A stretch of 47,167 nucleotides of DNA from Oscillibacter sp. (GCA_022652815.1 JALCRR010000013.1:1-47167); one strand, 5' to 3'; numbered from the stretch's first letter, positions 33,826-41,003 are shown. The notes: generated by a model not told the origin, from the sequence alone. Numbers and translations: made by a program.

Positions 33826-33869
33826 ATTCTATAAATTATATTTTAAATTTAAAATCTAATTTATAGAAT
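33826..33869. promoter_or_regulatory. 44-bp near-perfect palindrome, candidate operator for the GntR/FCD regulator
   Basis: The outer arms ATTCTATAAATTA and TAATTTATAGAAT are perfect complements, the core ATTTTAAATTTAAAAT is itself a perfect palindrome, and only one base pair between them mismatches. It starts inside the -10 of the garR-like gene and covers its start site, a classic repressor position. A weaker dyad, ATTTTCT/AGAAAAT, lies at 33907-33930. Confidence 0.75.
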
Positions 33870-33893
33870 AGGCGCGAATGGTACGAAAGTCAA
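33865..33893 (-). promoter_or_regulatory. Sigma-A promoter of the garR-like gene
   Basis: On the minus strand TTGACT (33888-33893) is followed after 17 bases by TATTCT (33865-33870), which overlaps the palindrome edge. Confidence 0.75.
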
Positions 33894-33980
33894 GAGCAAT
33901 TCCACAATTTTCTAATCATTTAGAGAAAATAGACAATTTGAGATCAGAACTTTGTGTGTTCCGGCGGGCTATGCAGATTC

Positions 33981-34009
33981 TTGACAACCCCGCAAAGAAT
34001 CGGTAGTAT
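33981..34009 (+). promoter_or_regulatory. Sigma-A promoter of the GntR/FCD regulator
   Basis: A perfect TTGACA (33981-33986) is followed after 17 bases by TAGTAT (34004-34009). It lies about 110 bases from the palindrome. Confidence 0.7.
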
Positions 34010-34078
34010 AGAAAAAACAAGTTTAGCTGCAAATCGTATTGCACAAAACGGAGAAGTCACGTGCGTTTGGAGGCACCT

Positions 34079-34759
34079 ATGGAATATCCTGAATCGCTGC
34101 AAAATTATGCACTGGAAGAAATTCGCCGACGGATTCAAACCGGCGTCTATCCCGTGGGGAGCAAGCTGGCGCCCCAGAAAATTGCATCGGAGCTTTCCAT
34201 CAGCCCCACACCCGTGGTGGCTGCGCTGAACCGCCTCATTTCCCAGGGACTGGTGGAGATGCTGCCCCGCAGGGGCTTTCTTGTCAAGGCGTTCACGGTG
34301 GAGGATATCAGCAACTATTTCGACACCCGAACCATGATGGAATGCTGGGCGGTGAAAGCCGCAATCCGAAACCGCACCCGGTTCCCCAAAATTCTCGCGG
34401 AGATGGGGGAGATCGTGGATCGCTTTGACGGCGTAGATCCCACAGACTTGGAGACGGCGCGGGAGTTGGAGACCCAATTCCATATGCGGCTCATCCGCAT
34501 GGCCGGAAACGACCAGCTGACCCGGCTTTATGAGTTCAACTGGAGCGTGGGCAGCGTGTTTTTCGTGTTCAGCGTGAGCAAGGTACTGCCGGAGAATTTC
34601 CGCATCTCCCTGCAGGAGCACCGCACTATTCTCGAGGCGCTGACAGCCGGGGATGAGGAACGGCTGATGACGCTTTTGGCGGAGCATTTGCGCTTTTTGA
34701 ACAAGGCCATTGACTGGTACAAAAAGGCGGAGAGCGAACATTATAAAGAAGAAGGCTAA
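34079..34759 (+). CDS. GntR family regulator, FadR/FCD subgroup
   Basis: The 226-residue regulator has an N-terminal winged helix (ALEEIRRRIQTGVYPVGSKLAPQKIASELSISPTPVVAALNRLISQGLVEMLPRRGF) and an all-helical FCD effector domain. Metal and ligand residues lie in the expected order: Asp in the first helices, His in FHMRLIRMAGN, and His in EHRTILEAL and AEHLRFL. FCD regulators bind carboxylic acids or sugar acids. The ATG at 34079 has GGAGG five bases upstream and is preferred over an in-frame GTG at 34061. The gene is divergent from the garR-like gene and followed after five bases by the PNPOx-like gene. Confidence 0.92.
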   Translation: MEYPESLQNYALEEIRRRIQTGVYPVGSKLAPQKIASELSISPTPVVAALNRLISQGLVEMLPRRGFLVKAFTVEDISNYFDTRTMMECWAVKAAIRNRTRFPKILAEMGEIVDRFDGVDPTDLETARELETQFHMRLIRMAGNDQLTRLYEFNWSVGSVFFVFSVSKVLPENFRISLQEHRTILEALTAGDEERLMTLLAEHLRFLNKAIDWYKKAESEHYKEEG

Positions 34760-34764
34760 AAAGC

Positions 34765-35274
34765 ATGACACATGAGGAGTTTCAGTCGGCAGCGGAGCAT
34801 TGGAGCAAGAAGGACGCGCTGGGTGTCAAGATGGAGGCAGATGCGCTGAAGGCGGCTGTGGAAGCCTTTTTTGCGGACAACAATACCTGCGCACTGGCTA
34901 CCGCCTGTGGTGATTTTGTCCGCTGTACCCCCATTGAGTACACCTGGCATGACGGGGCGTTCTGGATGTTTTCTGAAGGTGGCCTCAAGTTTTTTGCACT
35001 GGAGCACAATCAGAATGTCTGCCTTGCCATCTACGACCGCTATGACGGCTTTGGTAGCCTGCATTCCGCACAGGTGACCGGAAGAGCGGAAATGGTGGAG
35101 CCGTTTTCTGCGGAATATGTCCGCGCGGCGGAGTTTCGCAAAATTCCATTGGCTGCGCTAAAGGCGCTGCCGTCGCCGATGCATCTCATCAAGATTACCC
35201 CGATACACATTGATTATCTCTGCTCGGCCCTCAAAGAGCAGGGATTGAACGTCCGGCAGACACTGGACTGCTGA
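34765..35274 (+). CDS. Pyridoxamine 5'-phosphate oxidase-like flavin-binding protein
   Basis: The 169-residue split-barrel protein is of the PNPOx-like superfamily. The core (AFFADNNTCALATACGDFVRCTPIEYTWHDGAFWMFSEGGLKFFAL, QNVCLAIYD, QVTGRAEMVEPFS) is typical of FMN- or heme-binding small reductases. It starts five bases after the regulator stop, so it is co-transcribed with it. No direct link to the hydroxyacid dehydrogenase can be shown. True pyridoxamine oxidase activity is unlikely in this subgroup. Confidence 0.82.
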   Translation: MTHEEFQSAAEHWSKKDALGVKMEADALKAAVEAFFADNNTCALATACGDFVRCTPIEYTWHDGAFWMFSEGGLKFFALEHNQNVCLAIYDRYDGFGSLHSAQVTGRAEMVEPFSAEYVRAAEFRKIPLAALKALPSPMHLIKITPIHIDYLCSALKEQGLNVRQTLDC

Positions 35275-35306
35275 CAGGGCGAGTCAAGTTCGCTGCAAAT
35301 GATAAT

Positions 35307-35346
35307 AAGGAGACCGCACAGTCATGGCTGTGTGGTCTCCCTTTTT
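35307..35346. terminator. Terminator between PNPOx-like gene and mmuM
   Basis: A stem (GGAGACCGCACAG with a complement carrying one mismatch) around a TCATGG loop is followed by CTTTTT on the plus strand. The minus side (CCTTATTAT) is weaker. Confidence 0.85.
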
Positions 35347-35357
35347 GATTAGCTGAA

Positions 35358-36320
35358 TTACTTTTTTAGATGGAGCAAATGGGACTCTTTGTCGTACCAG
35401 TCTGCAACTTCTTTGATGTCCTCCGGACGGGTGCGGCAGCACCCGCCGATGATGGTTGCCCCGGCGCGATACCATTCCGCTGCCCAGTTACCGAAGGTCT
35501 TTCCGTCGGCAGAGCCGTGCCAGGTTTTGCTGACGGCGTCGTAGACTTCTCCCCGGTTGGGATAGACGCACACTGGCAGGGAGGAGACGGCCTTGAAATT
35601 GCGGACAATGCCCTCCACAAAGGCGGGGGGCGTGCAGTTCACGCCCACGGCTTTCAGATGGGGGAAACCCTCTTTTAGCGCGGCGGCAACCTCTTCGATA
35701 GAGGTGCCCTCACTGATCTGCCGGGCATTGTGGAAGGTGAAGCTCAGCCAGTAGTCGCAGCCAAGCTCCTCCAGCATGTTTGCACAGGCGATGGCTTCAT
35801 CCAGCCGGGGCAGGGTTTCCACGGCAAAGATCTCTGTGCCGGCGTCCTTGAGAATTTGCAGCCTGGGCAGGTGGAACGCGCGGTATTCCTCCTCGGTGCA
35901 AGTATAATCGCCGGTGTACTCGCTGCCGTTGGCCAGAAATGCGCCGTAGGGGCCGATGGCGGCTGCCGCCAGGGGATGGGGACGGCCGGAATCCCTGCCC
36001 TCGTTTGCCCACCACTCGTCCCGGGCGGCAAGCAGCAACGTCATGGAGCGGGCGATCAAGGACTCGGCCTCTGATTTTGTGTAGCCGCTTTTCAGATAGC
36101 CGGGGATGGTGGCCTGATAGCTGGCGGAAGTGGAGCAGTCCGCTCCACTGACAAAGTAGTCGTAGTGGACGGCTTTAATCATGTCCGGCTGCTCAACCAG
36201 CGCCCGGGCACTCCAAAGAGAGTCGTTCAGATTCAGACCCTTGCGCTCCAGCTCCGTTGCCATGGCACCGTCCAGAATCACAAGGTCTTTCTGCTTCCAG
36301 ATTTCATCAATGCTGCTCAT
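35358..36320 (-). CDS. mmuM: Homocysteine S-methyltransferase
   Basis: MmuM makes methionine by moving a methyl group from S-methylmethionine (or S-adenosylmethionine) to homocysteine. The 320-residue TIM barrel shows the zinc site as VGVNCTPP and IIGGCCRTRPEDI, and the opening VILDGAMATELERKG is typical. Size matches the E. coli enzyme. Its ATG overlaps the transporter stop (TCAT on the plus strand at 36317-36320), so the two are translationally coupled. GAGGAGG lies ten bases upstream. Both sit behind a T-box leader. The E. coli partner of mmuM is a methylmethionine permease, which suggests the same job for the transporter here. Confidence 0.94.
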   Translation of the reverse strand: MSSIDEIWKQKDLVILDGAMATELERKGLNLNDSLWSARALVEQPDMIKAVHYDYFVSGADCSTSASYQATIPGYLKSGYTKSEAESLIARSMTLLLAARDEWWANEGRDSGRPHPLAAAAIGPYGAFLANGSEYTGDYTCTEEEYRAFHLPRLQILKDAGTEIFAVETLPRLDEAIACANMLEELGCDYWLSFTFHNARQISEGTSIEEVAAALKEGFPHLKAVGVNCTPPAFVEGIVRNFKAVSSLPVCVYPNRGEVYDAVSKTWHGSADGKTFGNWAAEWYRAGATIIGGCCRTRPEDIKEVADWYDKESHLLHLKK

Positions 36321-37750
36321 GCGTGTTCCTCCTCTTGTTCACTGCAGTCAAAGGTGACGGGCGCGGGATTTTCGCCCCGTTCCTTTGCCGGTTCATAGCG
36401 TTTCCAGAAATCGTCAAACAGGCGGAAAATCTCCTTCCGCTTGCCGTAAATGAAGATCAAGGTAATGATGACGTAGGCGGCGGAGAGAATGTCCGTGAAC
36501 GCCCACAGGGTATCTGCCTGAATGTTGTAGAAAATGACACAGGGAACCAGGTAGTAAATCATGTAGACGGGCATCATTTTGCGGTTGGTCGCCGTGTCAC
36601 CAAAGACATAGTTGACGGACTTTTCGCAGGTGTAGTACATGCCGATGATGGTGGTCCAGGCAAAAATGGCAATGGCAATGGCGGTAAAGCGTCCGCCCAG
36701 CACGCCGTAGGCGTTGCGGAAGGCAATCGTGGTCAGCGCGCCGGAGGTTGCACCGCTGGAGACGTAAGAGCCGGTGATGATAATGGTGAAGGCGGTGATG
36801 GAGCAGATCACGATGGTGTCCAGGAACACCTCACCCCAGCCCCACAGGGATTGGCGGACAGGGTGGTCGGTCTTGGCGGAGGCGTGGGCGATCATGCCGT
36901 AGCCGGTGCCGGCATCGTTGGAGTAGACGCCCCGGGCGATGCCATACTGCACGGCGTCCCGGACAGTGGCGCCGGCAAAGCCGCCGGCGGCAGCCGTGGG
37001 TGTAAAGGCACTCTTGAAAATCAAGGCGATGACCGCGGGAATCTGCTGGTAGTTCAAAATGACAACGCCCAATCCTGCAATCACATACAGCACAGCCATG
37101 ATGGGCACGGCCTTGGACATGACGGCGGAAATGCGTTTCAGACCGCCCCAGATGGTCAAAAGGCAGGTGATGCCAATGGCGATGACAGTCACCAGCGGAG
37201 ACAGGCCGAAGCCCTCCTGCATGGAGGAGGTGACGGCTTCCGTCTGGACACAGCAGGTCCACGGGCCGAACAAAAAGCAGAAGATTGCCAGCACCACGGC
37301 GCCCCGCTTCCAGCCGAAGGCGTTTTTCATGACGAAGGAACGGTCGCAGACGTATTCATCCATGGATTTCTTATACCGCTCCCGGTAGCGCTGGCCGATA
37401 ATAATTTCGCAGGCCTTGGTGGACATGCCGAAAAACGCGGATACCCACATCCAGACGAGGGCTCCCGGTCCGCCGGAGACGATGGCGGTTGCGACACCGC
37501 TGATGTTGCCGGTGCCGATCGTGTTGGCAAGGGCCGTGCAGGCGGCACGGAAGCCCGAGATGGTGCCCTCGCCTTCGCCCTTGGAGAACATTTTGGCGTA
37601 TGTATTTTTGAAGTTGAAAGCGATCTTTCGCTGGTAGCGGAAACCGAAGCGAATGGACAGGAAGATGCCGGTGCCGACCAGAATTACGATCATGGGCGTT
37701 CCCCAGAGAAGGTCATCCAGCCAATAGAGAAAATCTGTGATACTTGTCAT
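36317..37750 (-). CDS. Sodium:amino acid symporter, AGCS (alanine/glycine carrier) family
   Basis: The 477-residue membrane carrier has about ten to eleven helices. Family marks are ACTALANTIGTGNISGVATAI near the N-terminus, GGPGALVWMWVSAFFGMSTK, and YSNDAGTGYGMIAHASAKTDHPVRQSLWG. AGCS proteins import alanine or glycine with sodium, but specificity varies. Coupling to mmuM and a T-box that seems to read methionine suggest it imports methionine or S-methylmethionine. The open frame runs 59 codons further into the T-box leader, which is not translated; the ATG at 37750 with AAGGAG upstream is the start. Confidence 0.93.
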   Translation of the reverse strand: MTSITDFLYWLDDLLWGTPMIVILVGTGIFLSIRFGFRYQRKIAFNFKNTYAKMFSKGEGEGTISGFRAACTALANTIGTGNISGVATAIVSGGPGALVWMWVSAFFGMSTKACEIIIGQRYRERYKKSMDEYVCDRSFVMKNAFGWKRGAVVLAIFCFLFGPWTCCVQTEAVTSSMQEGFGLSPLVTVIAIGITCLLTIWGGLKRISAVMSKAVPIMAVLYVIAGLGVVILNYQQIPAVIALIFKSAFTPTAAAGGFAGATVRDAVQYGIARGVYSNDAGTGYGMIAHASAKTDHPVRQSLWGWGEVFLDTIVICSITAFTIIITGSYVSSGATSGALTTIAFRNAYGVLGGRFTAIAIAIFAWTTIIGMYYTCEKSVNYVFGDTATNRKMMPVYMIYYLVPCVIFYNIQADTLWAFTDILSAAYVIITLIFIYGKRKEIFRLFDDFWKRYEPAKERGENPAPVTFDCSEQEEEHA

Positions 37751-37786
37751 ATGGTTTAGGCTCCTTTTGAAAATTTGCACAGAAAC

Positions 37787-37822
37787 AAAAAACGCCCCTG
37801 TGCAGTGTTCTGCACAAGGGCG
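37787..37822 (-). terminator. T-box terminator hairpin
   Basis: A 13-bp stem without mismatches, including one G-U pair, lies between 37810-37822 and 37793-37805 with a four-base loop. On the minus strand it is followed by TTTTTT. It competes with the antiterminator that holds the T-box bulge. Confidence 0.95.
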
Positions 37823-38070
37823 AATATGATTCGCGGTACCACCTTGCTTTACAGACATCTCACAATGCCTGTCTCTTAAACTGCGGCGCCAAAGGCACTG
37901 CACAGCCGAACGCTTTAACGGGCGCACCCGTCGCCGACTTGCACAACTGTGTTTGCCGACGCCGCTCCGAGGCCATGTTCCGTCTGGCGTACCCTGCCCG
38001 CTTTCACCATCCGCGGACTCTCTGCAAAGGTCGATTCAGACGTACTCTTCTCATCATCGCGTTTAAACTG
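37823..38070 (-). promoter_or_regulatory. T-box riboswitch (uncharged-tRNA sensor), specifier best read as AUG (Met)
   Basis: On the minus strand the T-box AGGTGGTACCGCG lies at 37832-37844. Upstream come stem I elements in order: a GATGA K-turn, the AGTA bulge, distal AGAGAG and GGTGAAAG segments, and on the return strand GAACATGGCCTCGGAGC. The specifier loop lies between the GAG/CTC and CGTCTG/CAGACG helices. The codon ATG at 37974-37976 followed by a purine fits the usual spacing better than GGC or GCC. The tRNA-end contact is TGGT, which needs discriminator A, true for tRNA-Met and excluding tRNA-Gly. The T-box is certain; the Met reading is inference. Confidence 0.93.
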
Positions 38071-38076
38071 GTGTTT

Positions 38077-38106
38077 ATCTTATTCCATAAAGGCCCAATT
38101 TGTCAA
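38077..38106 (-). promoter_or_regulatory. Sigma-A promoter of the T-box operon
   Basis: On the minus strand a perfect TTGACA (38101-38106) is followed after 18 bases by TAAGAT (38077-38082). From here to the end of the GGDEF gene at 38206 nothing else is visible, and I see no terminator for that gene. Confidence 0.75.
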
Positions 38107-38205
38107 GAATAAATTTGAAAAATTGTGTTTTAAGCCCCACTGCGATGTTGCGAAACCTTTGAAACAATCCGATTCGCCACGAAAATACAGGAGAAAGCGA
38201 GCACC

Positions 38206-39351
38206 TTACCGCAACGTTCCCTTATTGGCATACATCACGCTGTCTGCCTCACGGATTAGGCGCTCGGCGTCCTCTGCATTTGGGCACGCTCCGCTGGCTG
38301 ATCCGATTTCTACGGACAGACCGCGAGAATTTGCTTGATCGGCGTGAACGCTCTTGATTTCCTCCTGGATAAGGGCTTCAATTCGGGAAACATCCGCAGG
38401 GGAAAGTTCTCTTCCCGCAATCAGAAATTCGTCGCCACCATACCGACACAGAAAGATCTTTTTCTGTGATCGGTCGCAGGCATTTTTAATTGCCTCAGCT
38501 GTATCAATTAGAGCTTGATCTCCGGCAACATGGCCAAAGCGGTCGTTAATCTGCTTAAAGTTGTTAATGTCGATCATCATGATGGACAATTCCAAACCGG
38601 AGCGGCTCTGCACACAGGCATCAAGATATTTGCTAAGCCCTCGTCGGTTATTCAAGCCGGTCAGAGAGTCGGTGGAAACTTGACTGTTTTGCTCCATCAG
38701 GAAGATCCAGACAATGGAAATGGTAATTCCCACCTGGGTAGAGGAAACCCCATAAAATATCATTTGAATCACGCTTCCCACAGCAGGAGCCAGCGCGAAA
38801 AGCACAAGGGGGAACAGGTCACTGCGGCGCAACCGGCTGGGCTCGTGCACAATGGACATCACCGCCTGCACCGTCGGGAGGATCAGATACAGCAGTGATA
38901 CTGCCCAGTGCAGATAGGTGCCGGAATTTCGCAAATACAGATTGCCCCGGTCAATGGTGAACAGAAAGTGCGTGAATGGGTTTGAGAGCGCCGTGACAGT
39001 AAAACACAGCAGCGGGGACGCAGCCTTCAGTGTGGTTTTCCAGTCAAGGCGCGTAATCCACCCTAGCCGCAGGTTTACATACAGCAGCCACTCAAAGCCA
39101 ATGACAGCCATCATTTCATAGTACAGCAGATTGGTGATCTCCAGCAGAACCCGCACAGTGGGAAGATCCTGCCCACGAAAAATTCCGGAGATCATTTCTG
39201 CTGCGCACAGCACCATGGTTGAGCACACAAGGGCATTGAATACGAGATTTTTCGTTGAATATGTCTTCTGCCGATGGCCCAACTGCCCCCATATCAGCAG
39301 CATCAGAACGATACAGGTTAAATTAACCTCTATATAGTAAACGACGCTCAT
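38206..39351 (-). CDS. Membrane-bound diguanylate cyclase (GGDEF)
   Basis: The 381-residue protein has six or seven N-terminal membrane helices (about residues 8-215) that act as the sensor. A short helix (VSTDSLTGLNNRRG, the usual linker) leads to a GGDEF domain. The active site reads RYGGDEF with GGDEF at 305-309, and the metal-binding Asp261 sits in MMIDINNFK, so it should make cyclic di-GMP. The RxxD inhibitory site normally five residues before GGDEF is missing, so product inhibition is probably absent. No EAL or HD-GYP phosphodiesterase gene lies near. It has its own promoter and is divergent from the TetR gene. Confidence 0.93.
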   Translation of the reverse strand: MSVVYYIEVNLTCIVLMLLIWGQLGHRQKTYSTKNLVFNALVCSTMVLCAAEMISGIFRGQDLPTVRVLLEITNLLYYEMMAVIGFEWLLYVNLRLGWITRLDWKTTLKAASPLLCFTVTALSNPFTHFLFTIDRGNLYLRNSGTYLHWAVSLLYLILPTVQAVMSIVHEPSRLRRSDLFPLVLFALAPAVGSVIQMIFYGVSSTQVGITISIVWIFLMEQNSQVSTDSLTGLNNRRGLSKYLDACVQSRSGLELSIMMIDINNFKQINDRFGHVAGDQALIDTAEAIKNACDRSQKKIFLCRYGGDEFLIAGRELSPADVSRIEALIQEEIKSVHADQANSRGLSVEIGSASGACPNAEDAERLIREADSVMYANKGTLR

Positions 39352-39386
39352 ATTGTGAGTCCCCTAAAAATAATTTTGATGAAATC

Positions 39387-39415
39387 ATTATAAAAGATGA
39401 TACCCTCTTTGTAAA
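39387..39415 (-). promoter_or_regulatory. Strong sigma-A promoter of the diguanylate cyclase gene
   Basis: On the minus strand TTTACA (39410-39415) is followed after 17 bases by a perfect TATAAT (39387-39392). Confidence 0.8.
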
Positions 39416-39514
39416 TCATTTTCGGGTAAAGCGGTCTACTTTTGGAAGAAGGCGGCAGCATCACACTTTGCAGTTGTAAAATAGCCGATGATTACAAAAC
39501 AATGAGGAGGTGTG

Positions 39515-39551
39515 TTGCTTTTTACAACCCAATATGATAGACTTCCTATCA
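39515..39551 (+). promoter_or_regulatory. Predicted tetR promoter overlapped by an inverted repeat
   Basis: TTGCTT (39515-39520) is followed after 17 bases by TAGACT (39538-39543). TGATAG-N5-CTATCA (39535-39551) covers the -10. A palindrome of about 17 bp over the promoter is the normal autoregulation site of TetR-type repressors. Confidence 0.5.
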
Positions 39552-39613
39552 ATAGAGAGACGAAACGCATTAAGGAATTTTTCGGAATTACGCCCGACTG
39601 TCGGAAGAATTGA
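39515..39613 (+). CDS. Possible small ORF (32 residues) upstream of the TetR gene
   Basis: A TTG start four bases after a perfect AGGAGG (39505-39510) opens a frame of 32 codons ending TGA at 39611-39613, ten bases before the TetR ATG. The product begins MLFTTQYDRLPINRETK and ends TPDCRKN. It is polar and not low-complexity. I do not recognise it. It overlaps the promoter predicted for tetR, so only one of the two can be right as drawn, unless transcription starts further upstream. It could be a leader peptide or a gene remnant. Confidence 0.3.
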   Translation: MLFTTQYDRLPINRETKRIKEFFGITPDCRKN

Positions 39614-39622
39614 GGAATGGCT

Positions 39623-40255
39623 ATGAAGTACCAGGAGTATATCGCCCAGAGGAAGGACAACATTCCGGAGACGGCGTTTCATCTGTTTGCAGAGCGGGGT
39701 ATTGAGGCCGTGACCATGCAGGAGATCGCCGATGCCGCCGACTGCGGCATTGCGACCCTATATCGCTATTACGGGACAAAACTCAAACTGGTGATCGAAA
39801 TTGCAGCAATCAAGTGGCGGGAGTACGCGGAGCTTGTAACTGCCGACTACGACGCGAAAAACGGTACGGCCATGAACGGCATGGAGGAGTTTCGGTTTTT
39901 CCTGTCGCTGTATATGGATCTGTACCAAAACCACAAGGAGCTTTTAAAATTTAACTTTAACTTTGACTTGTTCGTGATTCACGAGAAGGCAACGGCGGAG
40001 GACATGAAGCCCTACTACGAAAGCGTGGAAATGTTTACCCGGAAGTTCCATGTGGTTTATGAAAAGGCCCTAAAAGACCATACCATGCGCACGAATATCG
40101 ATGAAACGCAGCTGTACTTCGGCTCCATGTATTCCATGCTGACCACCGCCGCAAAATACACCTACGGCACGGTTTATCCCGTGGACACCGTGCTGGATTA
40201 TACCCGCGCACTGGAGATGCAAATGGATATGATCCTCAACTACGTCAAGCCCTAA
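39623..40255 (+). CDS. TetR/AcrR family transcriptional regulator
   Basis: The 210-residue regulator has an N-terminal helix-turn-helix (IPETAFHLFAERGIEAVTMQEIADAADCGIATLYRYYGTKLKLV) and a helical ligand domain. The ATG at 39623 has GAGG seven bases upstream; the ATG two codons earlier is too close to that site. No exporter or enzyme gene lies adjacent in the same direction, so the target is unclear; the divergent GGDEF gene 271 bases away is one candidate. A terminator follows at 40292-40321. Confidence 0.9.
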   Translation: MKYQEYIAQRKDNIPETAFHLFAERGIEAVTMQEIADAADCGIATLYRYYGTKLKLVIEIAAIKWREYAELVTADYDAKNGTAMNGMEEFRFFLSLYMDLYQNHKELLKFNFNFDLFVIHEKATAEDMKPYYESVEMFTRKFHVVYEKALKDHTMRTNIDETQLYFGSMYSMLTTAAKYTYGTVYPVDTVLDYTRALEMQMDMILNYVKP

Positions 40256-40291
40256 AAAAGTGGGGGGACATTCCAAAACAAAGCGTATATT

Positions 40292-40321
40292 AAAAGTGGC
40301 TGCCAAAAGGCAGCCACTTTT
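40292..40321 (+). terminator. Intrinsic terminator after the TetR gene
   Basis: A perfect 13-bp stem (AAAAGTGGCTGCC and its complement) with an AAAA loop ends in CTTTTCTTTC. Confidence 0.92.
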
Positions 40322-40415
40322 CTTTCGCGTTTTGACGCAATTCGCTCTTTTCTGCGGGAAACAAATGATAGGGTGTTCTTATCTAAAATCAAAACAGTAT
40401 GGGAGGCCTTATAAA

Positions 40416-40664
40416 ATGGCTGCGGAAACACGAAACAGACGGTCAAAAGAAGAGCGAATGGAAGAGCTGAATCAGAAAATCTTGTTTCACAAGGAACAGA
40501 TCGGCAAACTGGAGGAGAAAAAGCGGAAACTGACAGAAACGAAAAAGCGTCGGCAGAGGATGACAACAGCTGGCATTCTTCAGAAGGCGAAGAAAAAAGG
40601 CCTAACGGTCAAGGAAATTGCCCGACTGCTTGGCCTGGACGGCAGTGAGGAGAAGCCTTCTTGA
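40416..40664 (+). CDS. Small highly charged coiled-coil protein (unknown function)
   Basis: This is an 82-residue product. Residues 5-50 are a Lys/Arg/Glu-rich heptad-like helix (MEELNQKILFHKEQIGKLEEKKRKL). The C-terminus (GILQKAKKKGLTVKEIARLLGL) resembles a helix-turn-helix recognition pair. GGAGG lies nine bases before the ATG at 40416; the open frame starts further upstream across the tetR terminator and is not used there. In style it resembles small proteins encoded beside relaxase genes of clostridial conjugative elements, but no relaxase is present. Function unknown. Confidence 0.6.
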   Translation: MAAETRNRRSKEERMEELNQKILFHKEQIGKLEEKKRKLTETKKRRQRMTTAGILQKAKKKGLTVKEIARLLGLDGSEEKPS

Positions 40665-40760
40665 CGGATTCAATTTAAAAAGGCAAAGAAAGATCCCAGT
40701 GAAAGGAACTCAGAAGGGGAATCCGTTCACGTTGCCGAAGTTTTTTGGAAAGCCCTTTCA

Positions 40761-40801
40761 ACAGTCGAAGGCCGCCATTACTCGTGGCGGCCTTCGACTG
40801 T
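40761..40801. repeat. Perfect 17-bp inverted repeat in the gene-poor region
   Basis: The arms ACAGTCGAAGGCCGCCA (40761-40777) and the exact complement (40785-40801) enclose a TTACTCG loop. No T-run follows on either strand, so it is not a standard terminator. Confidence 0.85.
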
Positions 40802-40865
40802 CAAACAGACTTGCAGATTGCATTCCCTGTGATTTGGAGTGCTCAGAAAAACGAAAAAATGATCG

Positions 40866-41003
40866 CTATTTTTCGGGCGGCGCTGCTTTTCGTAGACGGT
40901 TGCGCGGGACATTTCCATATTTTCTGCGAATGATTGCATCAATCAGCTTCTTTTTCCAACCGTAGGAGCGGTAGCGCTTGATATCTTCTTCCATCGGACT
41001 CAT
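40866..41003 (-). CDS. Small basic ORF (45 residues), possibly frameshifted
   Basis: The ATG at 41003 follows GGAGGA at a spacing of nine bases. The product starts MSPMEEDIKRYRSYGWKKK and ends in RLRKAAPPEK, with many Lys and Arg. Near codon 27 the +1 frame continues as AENMEMSRATVYEKQRR, which looks more like a helix-turn-helix segment than the annotated frame does, so a one-base indel may have broken a longer gene. I do not recognise the family. The strong ribosome site supports some expression. Confidence 0.4.
   Translation of the reverse strand: MSPMEEDIKRYRSYGWKKKLIDAIIRRKYGNVPRNRLRKAAPPEK

Noticed and set aside
36257-37759. 500-codon plus-strand frame antisense to the AGCS symporter gene
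   Set aside because: Gly/Asp/His-rich shadow of a membrane-protein gene, without a start site.
37751-37927. 59-codon N-terminal extension of the AGCS symporter
   Set aside because: This stretch is the T-box terminator and antiterminator region, and the ribosome site is next to 37750.
37970-37980. Reading the T-box specifier as GGC (Gly) or GCC (Ala)
   Set aside because: Gly is excluded by the TGGT bulge, which needs discriminator A. GCC would be followed by U rather than a purine and is off by the usual spacing. Ala is not fully excluded.
40761-40801. Calling the 17-bp inverted repeat a terminator
   Set aside because: There is no T-run on either strand next to the stem.
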